Made by a program: the position numbers and the translations under genes. The notes below the pieces were generated by a model. That model ran no database searches and had not been told where the DNA came from. It saw only the letters and a list, made by a program, of their open reading frames with translations. DNA of 64,000 nt, from assembly GCF_000190535.1 (NCBI RefSeq), contig NC_015160.1, positions 2,976,001-3,040,000 of the forward strand. Direction: 5' to 3'. Source of the stretch: Odoribacter splanchnicus DSM 20712. Lineage in GTDB: Bacteria; Bacteroidota; Bacteroidia; Bacteroidales; Marinifilaceae. Below are positions 7,524 to 17,873 of this stretch, piece by piece (position 1 is the first letter of the stretch; the number at the start of each line of letters is the position of its first letter).

Positions 7524-9866
7524 ATGATTGAGAATTTAGTGATAGTGGAGTCTCCGGCAAAAGCCAAGACCATTGAGAAATTTTTAGGGAATGGTTATAC
7601 CGTGAAGTCGAGTTTCGGACACATCCGCGATTTGGAAAAAAAAGATTTAGGAGTAGACATCGAACATAATTTTCAGCCTAAATATGAAATATCTTCCGAC
7701 AAGAAAACAATCGTCAAAGAGCTGAAAACACTGGCCAAGGAAGCGAAGACCGTATGGCTGGCTTCCGATGAGGACCGTGAAGGAGAAGCCATTGCATGGC
7801 ATTTATTCGAGGTGTTGAAATTAAAACCGGAGAACACCAAGCGAATAGTATTTCATGAGATTACCAAAGATGCGATTCTCCATGCGATTCAAAACCCAAG
7901 AAACATTGACAAAAATCTGGTGGATGCCCAACAGGCCCGGCGGGTATTGGACCGTTTGGTCGGATTCGAAATGTCGCCGGTGTTATGGAAAAAGGTAAAG
8001 CCTTCACTTTCTGCCGGCCGGGTGCAATCCGTTGCCGTAAAACTGATCGTTGAACGCGAACGCGAAATCAATGCTTTCAAAGAACAACAATATTACCGGG
8101 TTTGCGGAACTTTCGAAACCCAGCAACATGCTCAATTAAAAGCCGAAGTACAGACCCGTTTTACCGATAAAGAAACGACACTTACTTATCTGGAAGCCTG
8201 TAAAACAGCTATTTTCCATGTGGATAGTGTAGAGACCAAGCCGACGACCCGCAAGCCTGCTCCCCCGTTCACCACTTCCACATTACAACAGGAAGCTTCC
8301 AGAAAACTGGGTTTTTCGGTATCCCAGACCATGTCGGTAGCACAAAAGCTTTATGAACACGGGCTTATTACCTATATGCGTACCGACTCGGTCAATCTCT
8401 CCGATCTGGCCATCCGGACAGCCAAAGCTGTCATTTGCGAAACATTGGGAGAAAAATATTCCAAACCACGGAATTTCGCGACCAAGACCAAAGGAGCACA
8501 AGAAGCCCACGAAGCTATCCGGCCTACCTATATGAACAAAACGGCCATAGAAGGCGACCGGAACGAGCAACAATTATATGAACTGATTTATAAAAGGACT
8601 CTGGCTTCGCAAATGGCGGACGCCCAACTGGAAAGGACCAATATGATCATCGGTTTATCCAACCATTCCATCCCTTTTACGGCAACCGGTGAAGTGATTA
8701 TTTTCGACGGTTTTCTGAAAGTATACATGGAATCACATGACGAAGAAACCGATGATGAACAGGCCGGTCTATTACCTGCTTTAGCTCCGGGAGACCAGTT
8801 ACAACGTCAGCTCATTACAGCTATAGAACAATACACCCTTCATCCGCCGAGATACACCGAAGCCAGTCTGGTAAAGAAAATGGAAGCTTTGGGTATCGGA
8901 CGTCCTTCTACCTATGCCCCGACGATCACAACCATACAAAACCGGGGCTACATCATCAAAGAATCCCGGGAAGGCGTCGAGCGTAATATCGAACAGATCG
9001 AACTGAAGGGCAACGATATTAAAATCAAAACCAACAAAAAGATATTCGGCGCAGAAAAGAAAAAACTTTTCCCTTCCGATATGGGTATGGTAGTTACTGA
9101 TTTTCTATCGGAGCATTTCACCAATATCATGGACTATAACTTCACCGCTGAAGCGGAAGAAGCCCTCGACGATATTGCCGAAGGGTCTGTCGAATGGCAA
9201 AAGATGATCGGAGAATTCTATCATCCTTTCCATGAAACTGTCGAATCTACCCTCAAAAATTCGGAACGGAATAGCGGGCAAAGAATTCTAGGTACGGATC
9301 CGGTAAGCGGCGAGACGGTGAGTGTTCGGATCGGCCGGTTCGGTCCGATGGCACAAATCGGGGAAGGAGAGCATGTACGTTATGCAGGCCTTTTAAAAGG
9401 ACAGCTCATGGAAACCATCACCCTGGAAGAGGCCTTGGGTTTATTCAAATTTCCACGTAAAATCGGCCAGTACGAAGATAAAGACGTCAGTATCGGGATC
9501 GGCCGGTTCGGACCTTATATCAAACACAACAATGTGTTCGTATCTTTGAAAAAAGGAGAAGACGATCCGGGGACCATCACTCTCGAGACAGCCATTCAAC
9601 GCATTGAAGAAAAAAGAGAAAGTGACCGGAATAAACTGATAAAAGCTTTCGATAATGGAGTGCAAATCCTGAACGGCCGGTTCGGACCTTACATCTCTTA
9701 CAACAAAGCGAACTATAAAATCCCTAAAACATGTAAAGCAGACGAGCTTACATTAGAGAAATGTATGGAATTGATCGAGAAAGAAGGTAGCAAGAAAAAG
9801 CCAGGCGGAAGCAGCAAAAAAACGCCTGTCCGAAAAGCCCAAACGACCACGAAAAAGAAAAATTAA
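7524..9866 (+). CDS. topA: DNA topoisomerase I (type IA)
   Basis: Relaxes negative supercoils by single-strand passage through a 5'-phosphotyrosine intermediate. It is 780 residues. The Toprim domain is at the N-terminus with the catalytic Glu9 in IVESPAKAKTIEKFLG and the acidic cluster in ASDEDREGEAIAW. The active-site tyrosine is Tyr284 in YMRTDS. The C-terminus carries three GRFGP-type repeats near residues 603, 659 and 717, in place of the cysteine zinc ribbons of the E. coli enzyme, and ends in a lysine-rich tail suited to DNA binding. This C-terminal arrangement is normal for Bacteroidota. It stands alone with its own promoter. Confidence 0.98.
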   Translation: MIENLVIVESPAKAKTIEKFLGNGYTVKSSFGHIRDLEKKDLGVDIEHNFQPKYEISSDKKTIVKELKTLAKEAKTVWLASDEDREGEAIAWHLFEVLKLKPENTKRIVFHEITKDAILHAIQNPRNIDKNLVDAQQARRVLDRLVGFEMSPVLWKKVKPSLSAGRVQSVAVKLIVEREREINAFKEQQYYRVCGTFETQQHAQLKAEVQTRFTDKETTLTYLEACKTAIFHVDSVETKPTTRKPAPPFTTSTLQQEASRKLGFSVSQTMSVAQKLYEHGLITYMRTDSVNLSDLAIRTAKAVICETLGEKYSKPRNFATKTKGAQEAHEAIRPTYMNKTAIEGDRNEQQLYELIYKRTLASQMADAQLERTNMIIGLSNHSIPFTATGEVIIFDGFLKVYMESHDEETDDEQAGLLPALAPGDQLQRQLITAIEQYTLHPPRYTEASLVKKMEALGIGRPSTYAPTITTIQNRGYIIKESREGVERNIEQIELKGNDIKIKTNKKIFGAEKKKLFPSDMGMVVTDFLSEHFTNIMDYNFTAEAEEALDDIAEGSVEWQKMIGEFYHPFHETVESTLKNSERNSGQRILGTDPVSGETVSVRIGRFGPMAQIGEGEHVRYAGLLKGQLMETITLEEALGLFKFPRKIGQYEDKDVSIGIGRFGPYIKHNNVFVSLKKGEDDPGTITLETAIQRIEEKRESDRNKLIKAFDNGVQILNGRFGPYISYNKANYKIPKTCKADELTLEKCMELIEKEGSKKKPGGSSKKTPVRKAQTTTKKKN

Positions 9867-10022
9867 ACCATTTCCTTATTAAAAGGATGTGTGTCAGGAA
9901 ATAAACCTGAAATAAAGTGAGGAAAAGCGAGCCCGAAAATTTGCACAACAATGCACTTTTATCTATCTTCGTAGCCTCTAAAAATAATGTAAACCGTAAA
10001 AAACATTAAATTTTTAATATAA

Positions 10023-12149
10023 ATGGCAACATTACAAACAATCAGAAATCGCGGCGGACTACTTGTTAGTATTGTGATCGGTCTGGCCCTGATAGCATTC
10101 ATTGTAGGAGATGCATTAAATTCAGGTTCAAGAATTTTCAATAGCCAACGGAATCAGATTGGCGAGATCGCAGGAGAGGGAGTATCTATCATAGATTTCC
10201 AAAACCGCGTCAGTAAAAATGAAGAAATGATCAAAGCGATGAACAATGTATCTTCACTGAATGAAGAACAGCAGACCATGTTGCGGGAAAACACCTGGCA
10301 GCAAATGATCATGGAACAATTGATGCAAAGAGAATATGATGAAATCGGTATCGATGTCAGTGGTGATGAATTGTACGATGCATTACTCGGCGAAAATATG
10401 AGCCCGGCATTACGCCAGCTTTTTACAAATCCGAATACCGGCGAAATCGATTATGCCGGTGCCAGAGATTATGTAAAAAAAGTAATCTCCGCGCCCAATA
10501 ATATTCCGCAGAAAGCGTATTGGCTGAACATGGAAAAAGAAGTTTCCGACAGCCGGAAAATGGCGAAATACAATGCAATTGTCGCCAAAGCGCTGTATAT
10601 TACGGATGCCCAGGCACAAGAAGCAGCAGCCAACAGTGCTGATAAAGCCGACATCAGTTATATCGTCAAAAACTATTCTACAATTGAAGATTCTACGATC
10701 AACGTAAGCAACGGGGAGATCAAAGAATATTACAACAAACATCAGAAGAGCTTCGAACAACCGGAATCGCGGAAAATTGTTTACGTCAATTTCGATATCG
10801 AACCTTCCGGAGAAGATTTCTCCGAAACTGAAGGGGCGGTGAACGACCTGGTAAAAGAATTTGAAGAAAGTGCAGACCCACTGGAGTTTGTAAACCTCTC
10901 TTCCGATAAAAAAGCCGACCGAAACTATTTCAAACAAGATGAAATAGCAAACGATAGTATGGCTCAATTCCTATTTAATAATGAGAAAGCCGTATTCGGT
11001 CCTTATCTGGAAAATAACGCTTATAAAATCTCCAGAGTAGCTTCTGTCAAAATGTTGCCCGATTCTGTAAGAGCCCGCCACATTCTGATCGCTCCTCAAA
11101 ATCAGGATTATGCACAAGCAAAAAATATAGCAGACAGCTTAGCCGGTCTGTTAAGAAAAGGAGCTGATTTCGAAGAATTGGCTAAAACCAATTCCGTAGA
11201 CCAAAATTCAGCAGTCAACGGAGGCGATCTGGGTTGGTTTACGTCGAGAACGATGGTACAGCCTTTCAGCGATTCTGCCTTCTTCGCCAAGAAAAACGAT
11301 ATCAAGGTAGTCTTGACACAATATGGCGCACATGTGCTGCAGGTAACGGACATGGCTAAACCGGTGAAAAAAATCCAGATTGCAACGGTTGAAAAAGAAG
11401 TTTCTCCATCTGCTAAAACCACCAATCAGATTTACAACGATGCACGCACTTTTGCTATTGAAGTATCCAATCTCGACAACTTTAACAAAAAAGTCGAAGA
11501 AAGCGGTTTAACCAAACGTATCGCTACCATCGGCAAAAACGATAAAACAATCGCCGGTATGGAGAGTGCCCGTGAAATGATCCGCCAGGCTTATATGGCC
11601 GAAGAGGTGGACGAAGTTTTAAAAACAAACGACGGTTCGACCATCTTTGAAAACGGGAACAAATTCACCATCGCCGTACTGACAGAAATCGACGAAGAAG
11701 GTATCGCTCCGCTCAACAAGGTAGCCGGTAATATCAAACGGATCCTGATACAGAAGAAGAAAGCCGATTTGTTGAAAAAAGAACTGGCATCGGCTAAGAG
11801 CGGTAGTGAAAGTTTACTTTCCATTGCCCGGAAAGCCGGTTTGGAAGTCAAAGAAGCCAACGAAATTTCATTCAATTCTTTCCAAATTCCGGGAGCAGGA
11901 ATCGAACCTAAAGTAATCGCAGCTTCCAGCATAACCGAACAAGGCAAGATTTCCGAACCGATCGCAGGAAATCAGGGGGTATATCTGATCCTGGTCAACA
12001 ACCGGACAACCGAAGAGGTAACACCGGATATGGTCGCTCAGGGCAAACAAGCCTTACAACAAAGTAATATGTATCGTGCGAACTATCAGGCTATTCAAGC
12101 TATCTTGAAAAATGGCGAAATAGTTGACCAGAGATACAAATTCTATTGA
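10023..12149 (+). CDS. ppiD: PpiD/SurA-like peptidyl-prolyl isomerase, membrane anchored
   Basis: A periplasmic folding helper for exported and outer-membrane proteins. It is 708 residues, with one N-terminal membrane anchor (about residues 12-32, LLVSIVIGLALIAFIVGDAL) and then a SurA_N-type chaperone region. A parvulin (PPIC) domain lies at about 348-445, starting at RARHILIAP and including the GGDLGWF block and GAHVLQVTD. A second, weaker parvulin-like or chaperone region follows to the C-terminus. The layout matches PpiD rather than soluble SurA. It is a single gene with a strong terminator directly after it. The symbol is by architecture and not confirmed by comparison. Confidence 0.88.
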   Translation: MATLQTIRNRGGLLVSIVIGLALIAFIVGDALNSGSRIFNSQRNQIGEIAGEGVSIIDFQNRVSKNEEMIKAMNNVSSLNEEQQTMLRENTWQQMIMEQLMQREYDEIGIDVSGDELYDALLGENMSPALRQLFTNPNTGEIDYAGARDYVKKVISAPNNIPQKAYWLNMEKEVSDSRKMAKYNAIVAKALYITDAQAQEAAANSADKADISYIVKNYSTIEDSTINVSNGEIKEYYNKHQKSFEQPESRKIVYVNFDIEPSGEDFSETEGAVNDLVKEFEESADPLEFVNLSSDKKADRNYFKQDEIANDSMAQFLFNNEKAVFGPYLENNAYKISRVASVKMLPDSVRARHILIAPQNQDYAQAKNIADSLAGLLRKGADFEELAKTNSVDQNSAVNGGDLGWFTSRTMVQPFSDSAFFAKKNDIKVVLTQYGAHVLQVTDMAKPVKKIQIATVEKEVSPSAKTTNQIYNDARTFAIEVSNLDNFNKKVEESGLTKRIATIGKNDKTIAGMESAREMIRQAYMAEEVDEVLKTNDGSTIFENGNKFTIAVLTEIDEEGIAPLNKVAGNIKRILIQKKKADLLKKELASAKSGSESLLSIARKAGLEVKEANEISFNSFQIPGAGIEPKVIAASSITEQGKISEPIAGNQGVYLILVNNRTTEEVTPDMVAQGKQALQQSNMYRANYQAIQAILKNGEIVDQRYKFY

Positions 12150-12170
12150 TAGAAAGCATAAATATGAAAA

Positions 12171-12210
12171 AAACAGGAGGAGTGAATACGACTCTTCCTG
12201 TTTTTTTCTC
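12171..12210 (+). terminator. Rho-independent terminator after ppiD
   Basis: AAACAGGAGGAGT (12171-12183) pairs with ACTCTTCCTGTTT (12191-12203), 13 pairs with one wobble and a 7-nt loop. A run of T residues follows to 12207. It is also A-rich on the upstream side, so it could work in both directions, but the minus-strand susD gene ends about 200 bp away. Confidence 0.85.
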
Positions 12211-12417
12211 CTCCTCCCTTTCTCCCCATAGCGGCACGTACTTCACCGACAATCCTTCCGTCCTTATCAGACACCAATCGATAAAATATCAGGCAGGTAG
12301 GTGAAAATGTTTTTATTAATCTATTAAAGTTTACAAAGGACTCGAAAAGTTATCCGGCAGACAGGCGTTGGAAAATGCCTGTCTGCCGGACAATGCCCGT
12401 TATTCCTGCCGGAACGG

Positions 12418-13827
12418 TTATTTCGGCATGGCATTCACCCAATTAGGATTCTGCTGCGTACCGAAACCGGCATTGATCTCACCGGCAGGTATCGGAAATA
12501 CAAAACTCCGGACATTGAAATTCTTATATTTTCCGTCTGCCACTTCGATCTTCTCACCTGTGCGGCGGGCATCGTACCAACGATGTCCTTCCTCGAACAA
12601 CTCCCGTTGGCGTTCCTCTGCGATAAAGGCAAGAAGCGCCTCCTTCGTACCGGGAAGGTCATCCTCTGTCCGGATTGCCGGATTGCGTTTCGCCGTATTC
12701 AAGAGTTCCTTTCGGGCACCGGATACATCACCCGACTGTGCTGCCGCTTCTGCCATGATAAGGTACATCTCCGATACGCGGAACACCGGAATATTGTTCA
12801 CCGCATCAGCTCCGGCAATACCGGGAAACTTCATAGGACGTCTCGGATTTTTTCCATCACCGACCAATTGTGCACGGATATCCCCTTTCGCAAACAGACC
12901 GACAGCCCGTTTCGTCAATGCGCCACCGTAACTTCCATACAACGTGTTCAGACTGTTTGCTGAAAGATTGTCATCCGAACTCTTGGCTATGGTAAAAATA
13001 TCCTCGCCCGATATAGCGGTCGACTTCCACATGCCCACGTATGCCTCGTCTTCCACCGGAGCAGCATTCCGCAACTTCAACGCCTCGGCTGCAGCCTCTT
13101 TCGCTTTTCCGTATTTGCCCATGTACAGGTTCACCCTTGCCTCTAATGCCTTGACTGCTGCGCCATTAAAATATTTCTGCACATCACTGCCCACCACATT
13201 CGGCGTATTCACCGCTTTTTCAACATCACGCAAAATCCACTCGTACGTGGCTTTCACGGAACTGCGCGACACCTCGGCACGCAACTCTATCGGCTTCTCC
13301 TCCACGATAACCAGACCGCCATGTTCATCATTGTCCGTTCCGTAAGGAAGCCCAAAAATATTCACCAGTTGGAAAGCCGAAAATGCACGCAAGGCATAAC
13401 ACTGCGCCATCGCCTTATTGAGAGTCGCCACGTCCGCCTCTCCCAATCCGCCGGCAGCTAGCAACGCTTCTGTCCCGTTGATGCTACGGGTAGCCAGATC
13501 TATCACCTTGTAGCCGTATTGCCATACATCCCCCAAAACCCCTTCTGTTTCGGAAAACGTGTAAGTGTTGAGAGTCACGAAATGCCCTGATTTCGCATCT
13601 GCCACCGCCATATCGGCAGACATATCGCCAATCGCCACCGCATTGCGGCCCATGAAGCGGTAGCTGCCGAAAGCGTAATAAACTCCGTTGAGGGCATTCT
13701 CCACATCGGAAACGGTAGCATAGGCATTCTCTTGCGGGATATTCTGGTACAGGTCCTCGTTAAAATACGAATCACAACCTGCCGCCAACAGCCCCCCTGC
13801 CACAATCAAACTATATATTCTTTTCAT
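12418..13827 (-). CDS. SusD/RagB family nutrient-binding outer-membrane lipoprotein
   Basis: The surface lid protein of a SusCD uptake system, which captures a glycan, peptide or other oligomer and hands it to the TonB-dependent porin. It is 469 residues with a type II signal peptide and lipobox (LLAAGC, Cys18). The mature N-terminus ENAYATVSDVENALNGVYYAF and the C-terminal block HRWYDARRTG with FPIPAGEINAG are typical of the family. It lies 26 bp downstream of the SusC gene and is co-transcribed. No glycoside hydrolase, sulfatase, sigma/anti-sigma pair or hybrid two-component regulator is adjacent, so the substrate cannot be predicted. Confidence 0.95.
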   Translation of the reverse strand: MKRIYSLIVAGGLLAAGCDSYFNEDLYQNIPQENAYATVSDVENALNGVYYAFGSYRFMGRNAVAIGDMSADMAVADAKSGHFVTLNTYTFSETEGVLGDVWQYGYKVIDLATRSINGTEALLAAGGLGEADVATLNKAMAQCYALRAFSAFQLVNIFGLPYGTDNDEHGGLVIVEEKPIELRAEVSRSSVKATYEWILRDVEKAVNTPNVVGSDVQKYFNGAAVKALEARVNLYMGKYGKAKEAAAEALKLRNAAPVEDEAYVGMWKSTAISGEDIFTIAKSSDDNLSANSLNTLYGSYGGALTKRAVGLFAKGDIRAQLVGDGKNPRRPMKFPGIAGADAVNNIPVFRVSEMYLIMAEAAAQSGDVSGARKELLNTAKRNPAIRTEDDLPGTKEALLAFIAEERQRELFEEGHRWYDARRTGEKIEVADGKYKNFNVRSFVFPIPAGEINAGFGTQQNPNWVNAMPK

Positions 13828-13853
13828 AATACATTCGATTTAAATGTTTAACT

Positions 13854-16800
13854 TTAAAAACCAATATTCAGCCCAAACATCACATTGCGCGGCGTAGGGT
13901 AATTCCACCACTGAACGCCGTTGGGTGCTATACCGGACGGATCAAAACCGCGGAAATCCTTTGCCACGAACGTATGCAAGTTGTCGGAACTTACATAGAT
14001 ACGGACATTGTTCAGGTGGATACGTTGCACCAGATCCTTCGGCAAGGTATAGCCGAGGGTAATATTGCGGATTTTCAGATAATCGCCTTTCATCAGATAA
14101 CGGGTAGAGGCGGAGTTTGCACCGGATTTGTCACCAAATACGAAACGTGGCACCAATGCCTCATCACCGGGCTTCTGCCAACGGTTTTCATACACATAGC
14201 GCGTCGTGTTCTGCACTCCGGCCGCACCGGTCTGCTCATCATAACGGAGGTTGTCACCGAATATCTTGCTGCCAAGCGAATAATTCAACTGGAAAGAAAA
14301 GTCAAAACCGTAAAGATTCAACGAAGAGGTTAAACCGCCCTGGAATTTTGGCGACGCCTTACCGACATATTCCTTGGTAGCCTTATTGTAATTGGTGGTC
14401 TTCTCGCGAGAGATCTCCTTTCCGTTTTTGTCCCGGTTCACAATCCACCACATCGGACTGCCCGTATCAGGATCGACCCCTGCCCATTCTTTCATCTTCC
14501 AGGTATAAATGTCACGTCCCGGTTCCACTATTGTAATACTCCCCTCGATCGGCAAGTCGGTACTCAGTTTCTTAATTTCATTCTTATTCGCGCTTCCCAC
14601 GAAAGTCAATGTCCAATCCACCTTATCGGTACGCACCGGCGTGACACCAACAGAAAATTCAAAACCCTTGTTCTCCAATTCCCCTACATTGGTGGGAATG
14701 GACGACATTCCGCTCGTTAACGACAGAGGAACATTGAACACCATATCTTTAGTCAGGTGACGGTAATAGTCAAACTCTACATTCACCCTACGCTCCCACA
14801 ATGCGAGATCCACACCGACATTGAACTTGGCGGTCTGCTCCCATTTCAGGTCGGGATTGCCTGCTTGTTGACGGTAGCTTCCCGGCTGGTTGTTATAGTT
14901 ATACCCGAATCCGTAAAGCCCGCGTGACGCATACCACGAACCGCCCACATCCTGGTTTCCGGAAGTACCGTAGCTTACCCGCAACGTCAGTTCGTCCAGC
15001 CAATTGCTTGCCAACTGCATAAAACTTTCTCCCGTCAGGCGATAGCGTGCACCCACGGAATAGAAAGTCGCCCAGCGGTTGTTGGAACCGAAACGGGAGG
15101 ATCCGTCGGTACGGACGCTTGCCGACAAATAATATTTGTTGGCATAATCATACTGCCCGTTAAAGAAGAAGGACGCAAGAGCCACATTATCCAAAGAAGT
15201 GGACGCACTCGTAGGCTTTGCCGCCAACTCGATTTGGCTGAGATATTCCACCGGATAATTGCTTCCTGCCAGATAGGAGGAATTTTCGCGGGTATGCTGC
15301 GCTTCCTGCCCCACCATCATATTCACGTGGTGGTCATCGAACGCCTTGACCCAGCTAAGGGTATTTGTGATGCTAAGCAGCGTACGTGTAGTGGTTCCCT
15401 GTTCGCCCCTACCCCGCAAACCCTTGCCTTGTGGCTGCAGGAAAGACCAATAGCCGAATTCTTTTATCGAATATAAATCCAAGCCTCCCCGTGACGTAAA
15501 CGACCAGGCAGGAGAAAAGCGGATAGTCACATAAGGCGAAAGAATGGCGCGGTAAGTCTTCGCTTCGCTACGGTCACCGTCCTTACTACGTTGGGCCACA
15601 GGATTATATTGAGTATTTTCAAAATTCCATTCCCCCAATTTGTTCCTGACAGCAATAAGCGGATTCATCTTACCGTAGGCCAACGTAATCGGATCGCTGA
15701 AATAACCTCCGCCCGCGCCCATGTTCATGATCGAATAAGAGAACGAACTGTTCAAACCGTACTTCACCACCTTGCCCGGCTCCTGTTCAAGATTGAAACG
15801 TCCGGAAAAACGTTCCAGGTCCTTGCCGATAATGATAGCCTCATTCTTAAAGTAGTTGAACGAAAGGAAGTACTTCGCAGCGTTTTCCGAAACGCCACCG
15901 GAAGAAATGTCTAGATTATAGTCCTGGATCTTGCCAACGCGGGTAACCTCGTCCATCCAGTCCGTATTGGCCCCCTCACCCGGCTTCAAACCGAACGTGT
16001 CATACAAATCAGCTAAAGCAGCATCTTTGTTCTCATAATCGTCCGGATAAGCAGCCAACAAGCCGTCTACCATCAGATTTTCATATTGCTCCTGGTTCAG
16101 CAGGCGGTAGCGGCTTGTATAATTGGGCATCATTTCCAAACCGAACTTAGCCGTCAGATTGACTTTCAATTTACCGCGCACACCTTGCTTCGTAGTGATG
16201 ACAATCACACCGTTTGCCGCCCTGGCTCCATAAATGGAAGTCGCCGTGGCATCCTTCAGTACGGTTATACTCACGATGTCTGCGGAATTCAGTGTAGCCA
16301 ACGGAGACACCGACGCACCTTCGCGCGAGCGTATACCCATAGTACTGCTCTCGATAGGTATACCATCAATCACATACAAAGGTTGCGTACCGGAATTATA
16401 GGAATTGCGCCCGCGGATAAAAATGGTCGATGGCGCACCCGGCTGTCCGGATGCCGTATTGAGCTGGACTCCGGAAACGGCACCCTCAAGTGCCTTTACA
16501 GGATTTGCATCGGTTTTTTTTGAAATATTGTCAGCTCCCAAAACCGCAGCCGAACCGGTAAACGACCCTTTGGTTGTCGTCCCGTAACCCGTCACAACCA
16601 CTTCGTCAATACCGATCGATGCCAAACGCATGTTGACATTGACCACAGAACGGTTGTTTACCGGTATCTCCTGTGTCTGCATACCGATAAAGGTAAACAC
16701 CAAAACAGCCTTTCCATCTATCCGAATGGAATATTTTCCCATCGCATCCGTAGCCGTTCCCAGGTGGGTACCCTTAATTACGACAGATACCCCGGGTAAC

Positions 16801-16913
16801 GGCGAACCGTCGTCCGCATCGGTGACAACACCCGTAATGGTCTTCTCCTGTGCCATTCCCACCTGTACGATACCGACAAGCAAGACAAGCAGTAAATAAA
16901 GTTTGTTTCTCAT
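13854..16913 (-). CDS. SusC/RagA family TonB-linked outer-membrane protein
   Basis: A TonB-dependent outer-membrane transporter, 1019 residues from the chosen start. I use the ATG at 16913, which gives a clean signal peptide (MRNKLYLLLVLLVGIVQVGMAQ). An in-frame ATG at 16979 would add 22 residues that spoil it. Order: signal peptide, carboxypeptidase D-like regulatory domain (TITGVVTDADDGSPLPGVSVVIKG, roughly residues 25-100), plug domain from EVVVTGYGT through the IFIRGRNS and PLYVIDGIPI blocks, then a beta barrel ending in NVMFGLNIGF with the expected terminal aromatic. There is no extra N-terminal STN domain, so transcription is probably not controlled by an adjacent anti-sigma pair. Confidence 0.95.
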   Translation of the reverse strand: MRNKLYLLLVLLVGIVQVGMAQEKTITGVVTDADDGSPLPGVSVVIKGTHLGTATDAMGKYSIRIDGKAVLVFTFIGMQTQEIPVNNRSVVNVNMRLASIGIDEVVVTGYGTTTKGSFTGSAAVLGADNISKKTDANPVKALEGAVSGVQLNTASGQPGAPSTIFIRGRNSYNSGTQPLYVIDGIPIESSTMGIRSREGASVSPLATLNSADIVSITVLKDATATSIYGARAANGVIVITTKQGVRGKLKVNLTAKFGLEMMPNYTSRYRLLNQEQYENLMVDGLLAAYPDDYENKDAALADLYDTFGLKPGEGANTDWMDEVTRVGKIQDYNLDISSGGVSENAAKYFLSFNYFKNEAIIIGKDLERFSGRFNLEQEPGKVVKYGLNSSFSYSIMNMGAGGGYFSDPITLAYGKMNPLIAVRNKLGEWNFENTQYNPVAQRSKDGDRSEAKTYRAILSPYVTIRFSPAWSFTSRGGLDLYSIKEFGYWSFLQPQGKGLRGRGEQGTTTRTLLSITNTLSWVKAFDDHHVNMMVGQEAQHTRENSSYLAGSNYPVEYLSQIELAAKPTSASTSLDNVALASFFFNGQYDYANKYYLSASVRTDGSSRFGSNNRWATFYSVGARYRLTGESFMQLASNWLDELTLRVSYGTSGNQDVGGSWYASRGLYGFGYNYNNQPGSYRQQAGNPDLKWEQTAKFNVGVDLALWERRVNVEFDYYRHLTKDMVFNVPLSLTSGMSSIPTNVGELENKGFEFSVGVTPVRTDKVDWTLTFVGSANKNEIKKLSTDLPIEGSITIVEPGRDIYTWKMKEWAGVDPDTGSPMWWIVNRDKNGKEISREKTTNYNKATKEYVGKASPKFQGGLTSSLNLYGFDFSFQLNYSLGSKIFGDNLRYDEQTGAAGVQNTTRYVYENRWQKPGDEALVPRFVFGDKSGANSASTRYLMKGDYLKIRNITLGYTLPKDLVQRIHLNNVRIYVSSDNLHTFVAKDFRGFDPSGIAPNGVQWWNYPTPRNVMFGLNIGF

Positions 16914-17434
16914 AAATATAAGTTTTAATAAAATACTGCGATTCCCCTCCCCTGACAGAAGTAAAATCAATCTTTTCAAATAGAGACAATCGTCAAACTA
17001 CTACTTATATCTGCTTGTTTTTCCTCCTAAAATCCAAGTCAACCAATTTAAACGTTCGTTTTTATTGGAAAAAAGAGTAAACTTTAATTCTATCTTTTTC
17101 AACTCTCCGTTCTCCGTTTTCCGTTCTCCGCTTCTCCAAATTTATCGAACGTTTTTATTGGTCAGATATTTTTGCTCCGTTTTTTCAGGAATTGCTCCAG
17201 TACAATATTAAAGAATATTTTTTATAATACAATAGTTATTTAAGAAAATTTTTAGACTTCCCTTGAAGCAGAAATACCAAATACCAGATATTTTATACAC
17301 AAGTCCCAAACATACAATACATTAAAAACAATGTATAAAATTTAATAAATATAACATTTTGTCAGATGCAACGATACAAATAGCGATATTTTTCCTTATT
17401 CATTTCCGTAAATTTGGAAAACGGAGAATTGTAT
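16914..17434. other. AT-rich intergenic region with short repeats upstream of susC
   Basis: No gene is visible. The sequence holds a pyrimidine-rich cluster with repeats of TTCTCCGTT (about 17104-17137), two copies of GTTTTTATTGG (17058-17068 and 17151-17161) and a 13-bp inverted repeat: TTCTCCGTTTTCC at 17110-17122 and its complement at 17416-17428. The latter adjoins the end of the transposase remnant, so it may mark decayed insertion-sequence ends. The susC promoter must lie here, but I find no perfect TAnnTTTG close to the start. Confidence 0.5.
17071..17085 (+). repeat. 15-bp inverted repeat flanking accessory islet, left copy
   Basis: AAAAGAGTAAACTTT; its exact reverse complement is at 19521-19535. 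The pair brackets the transposase remnant, exonuclease and RhuM-Fic gene. The sequence is A/T-rich, so chance cannot be excluded. Confidence 0.45.
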
Positions 17435-17848
17435 TTAGAGCCTTATGAAGAACTTATAGTCCGACACTCCATGCAATTGTGCTCTAAAACGCTTGAGTTT
17501 GGAATTGAGTGATTCCGCCGCTGCATTAGTAGAGCGATTGTCGAAGTAATTCAAGATGTGCTCCTCTCTATACATAATCAAATCTCTTGCAGACTTAAGC
17601 TCTCTTAGAGTGCACTCTGCAACCTTCTTGTACCAACAGTGAAGTTTATCGCTGGCCACCTCCTTCGTCACTTTAGAGCGGAACACGGACCGCAGTGAGT
17701 CCGTCAGGTCATAGGCCTCCTTGATTTTAGGGCACAGTTCAAATAGCAACGCGGCACGTTCCTTCTGTTTGTCGCTCCACTTGTCCCTACTCATTGAGAG
17801 CAGATGCTTGCTGCTTGTTATGAGTTCTACCTTTGTCTCGCCGTTTGA
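17435..17848 (-). pseudogene. DDE transposase C-terminal remnant (ISL3/ISAon1-like)
   Basis: About 137 residues matching the C-terminal part of an ISL3-type DDE transposase. It contains DKWSDKQKERAALLFE, LTDSLRSVF, HCWYKKV and the conserved block YFDNRSTNAAAESLNSK. Translation is open from about 17848, where an upstream in-frame stop occurs; the first ATG is at 17794. The usual N-terminal half with the first catalytic aspartates is absent. The end is also clipped: the chain stops at KFFIRL where relatives continue for several residues (KIYA-like). It is therefore an inactive fragment, marking past mobile-element activity beside the exonuclease/Fic pair. Confidence 0.85.
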
Positions 17849-17873
17849 CTACTCATATATTTATATTATTTTT

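Noticed and set aside
10410..10967. 185-residue minus-strand frame opposite the PpiD-like gene
   Set aside because: Antisense shadow of a conserved gene, with Phe/Val-rich nonsense composition and no family match.
12368..13345. Plus-strand frames of 126-187 residues opposite susD
   Set aside because: They are mirror frames of a well-supported SusD gene and encode no recognisable protein.
17104..17137. Short tandem TTCTCCGTT repeats, considered as a CRISPR-like array
   Set aside because: Units are 7-10 bp without spacers, and no cas genes are present. It is simple pyrimidine-rich sequence.
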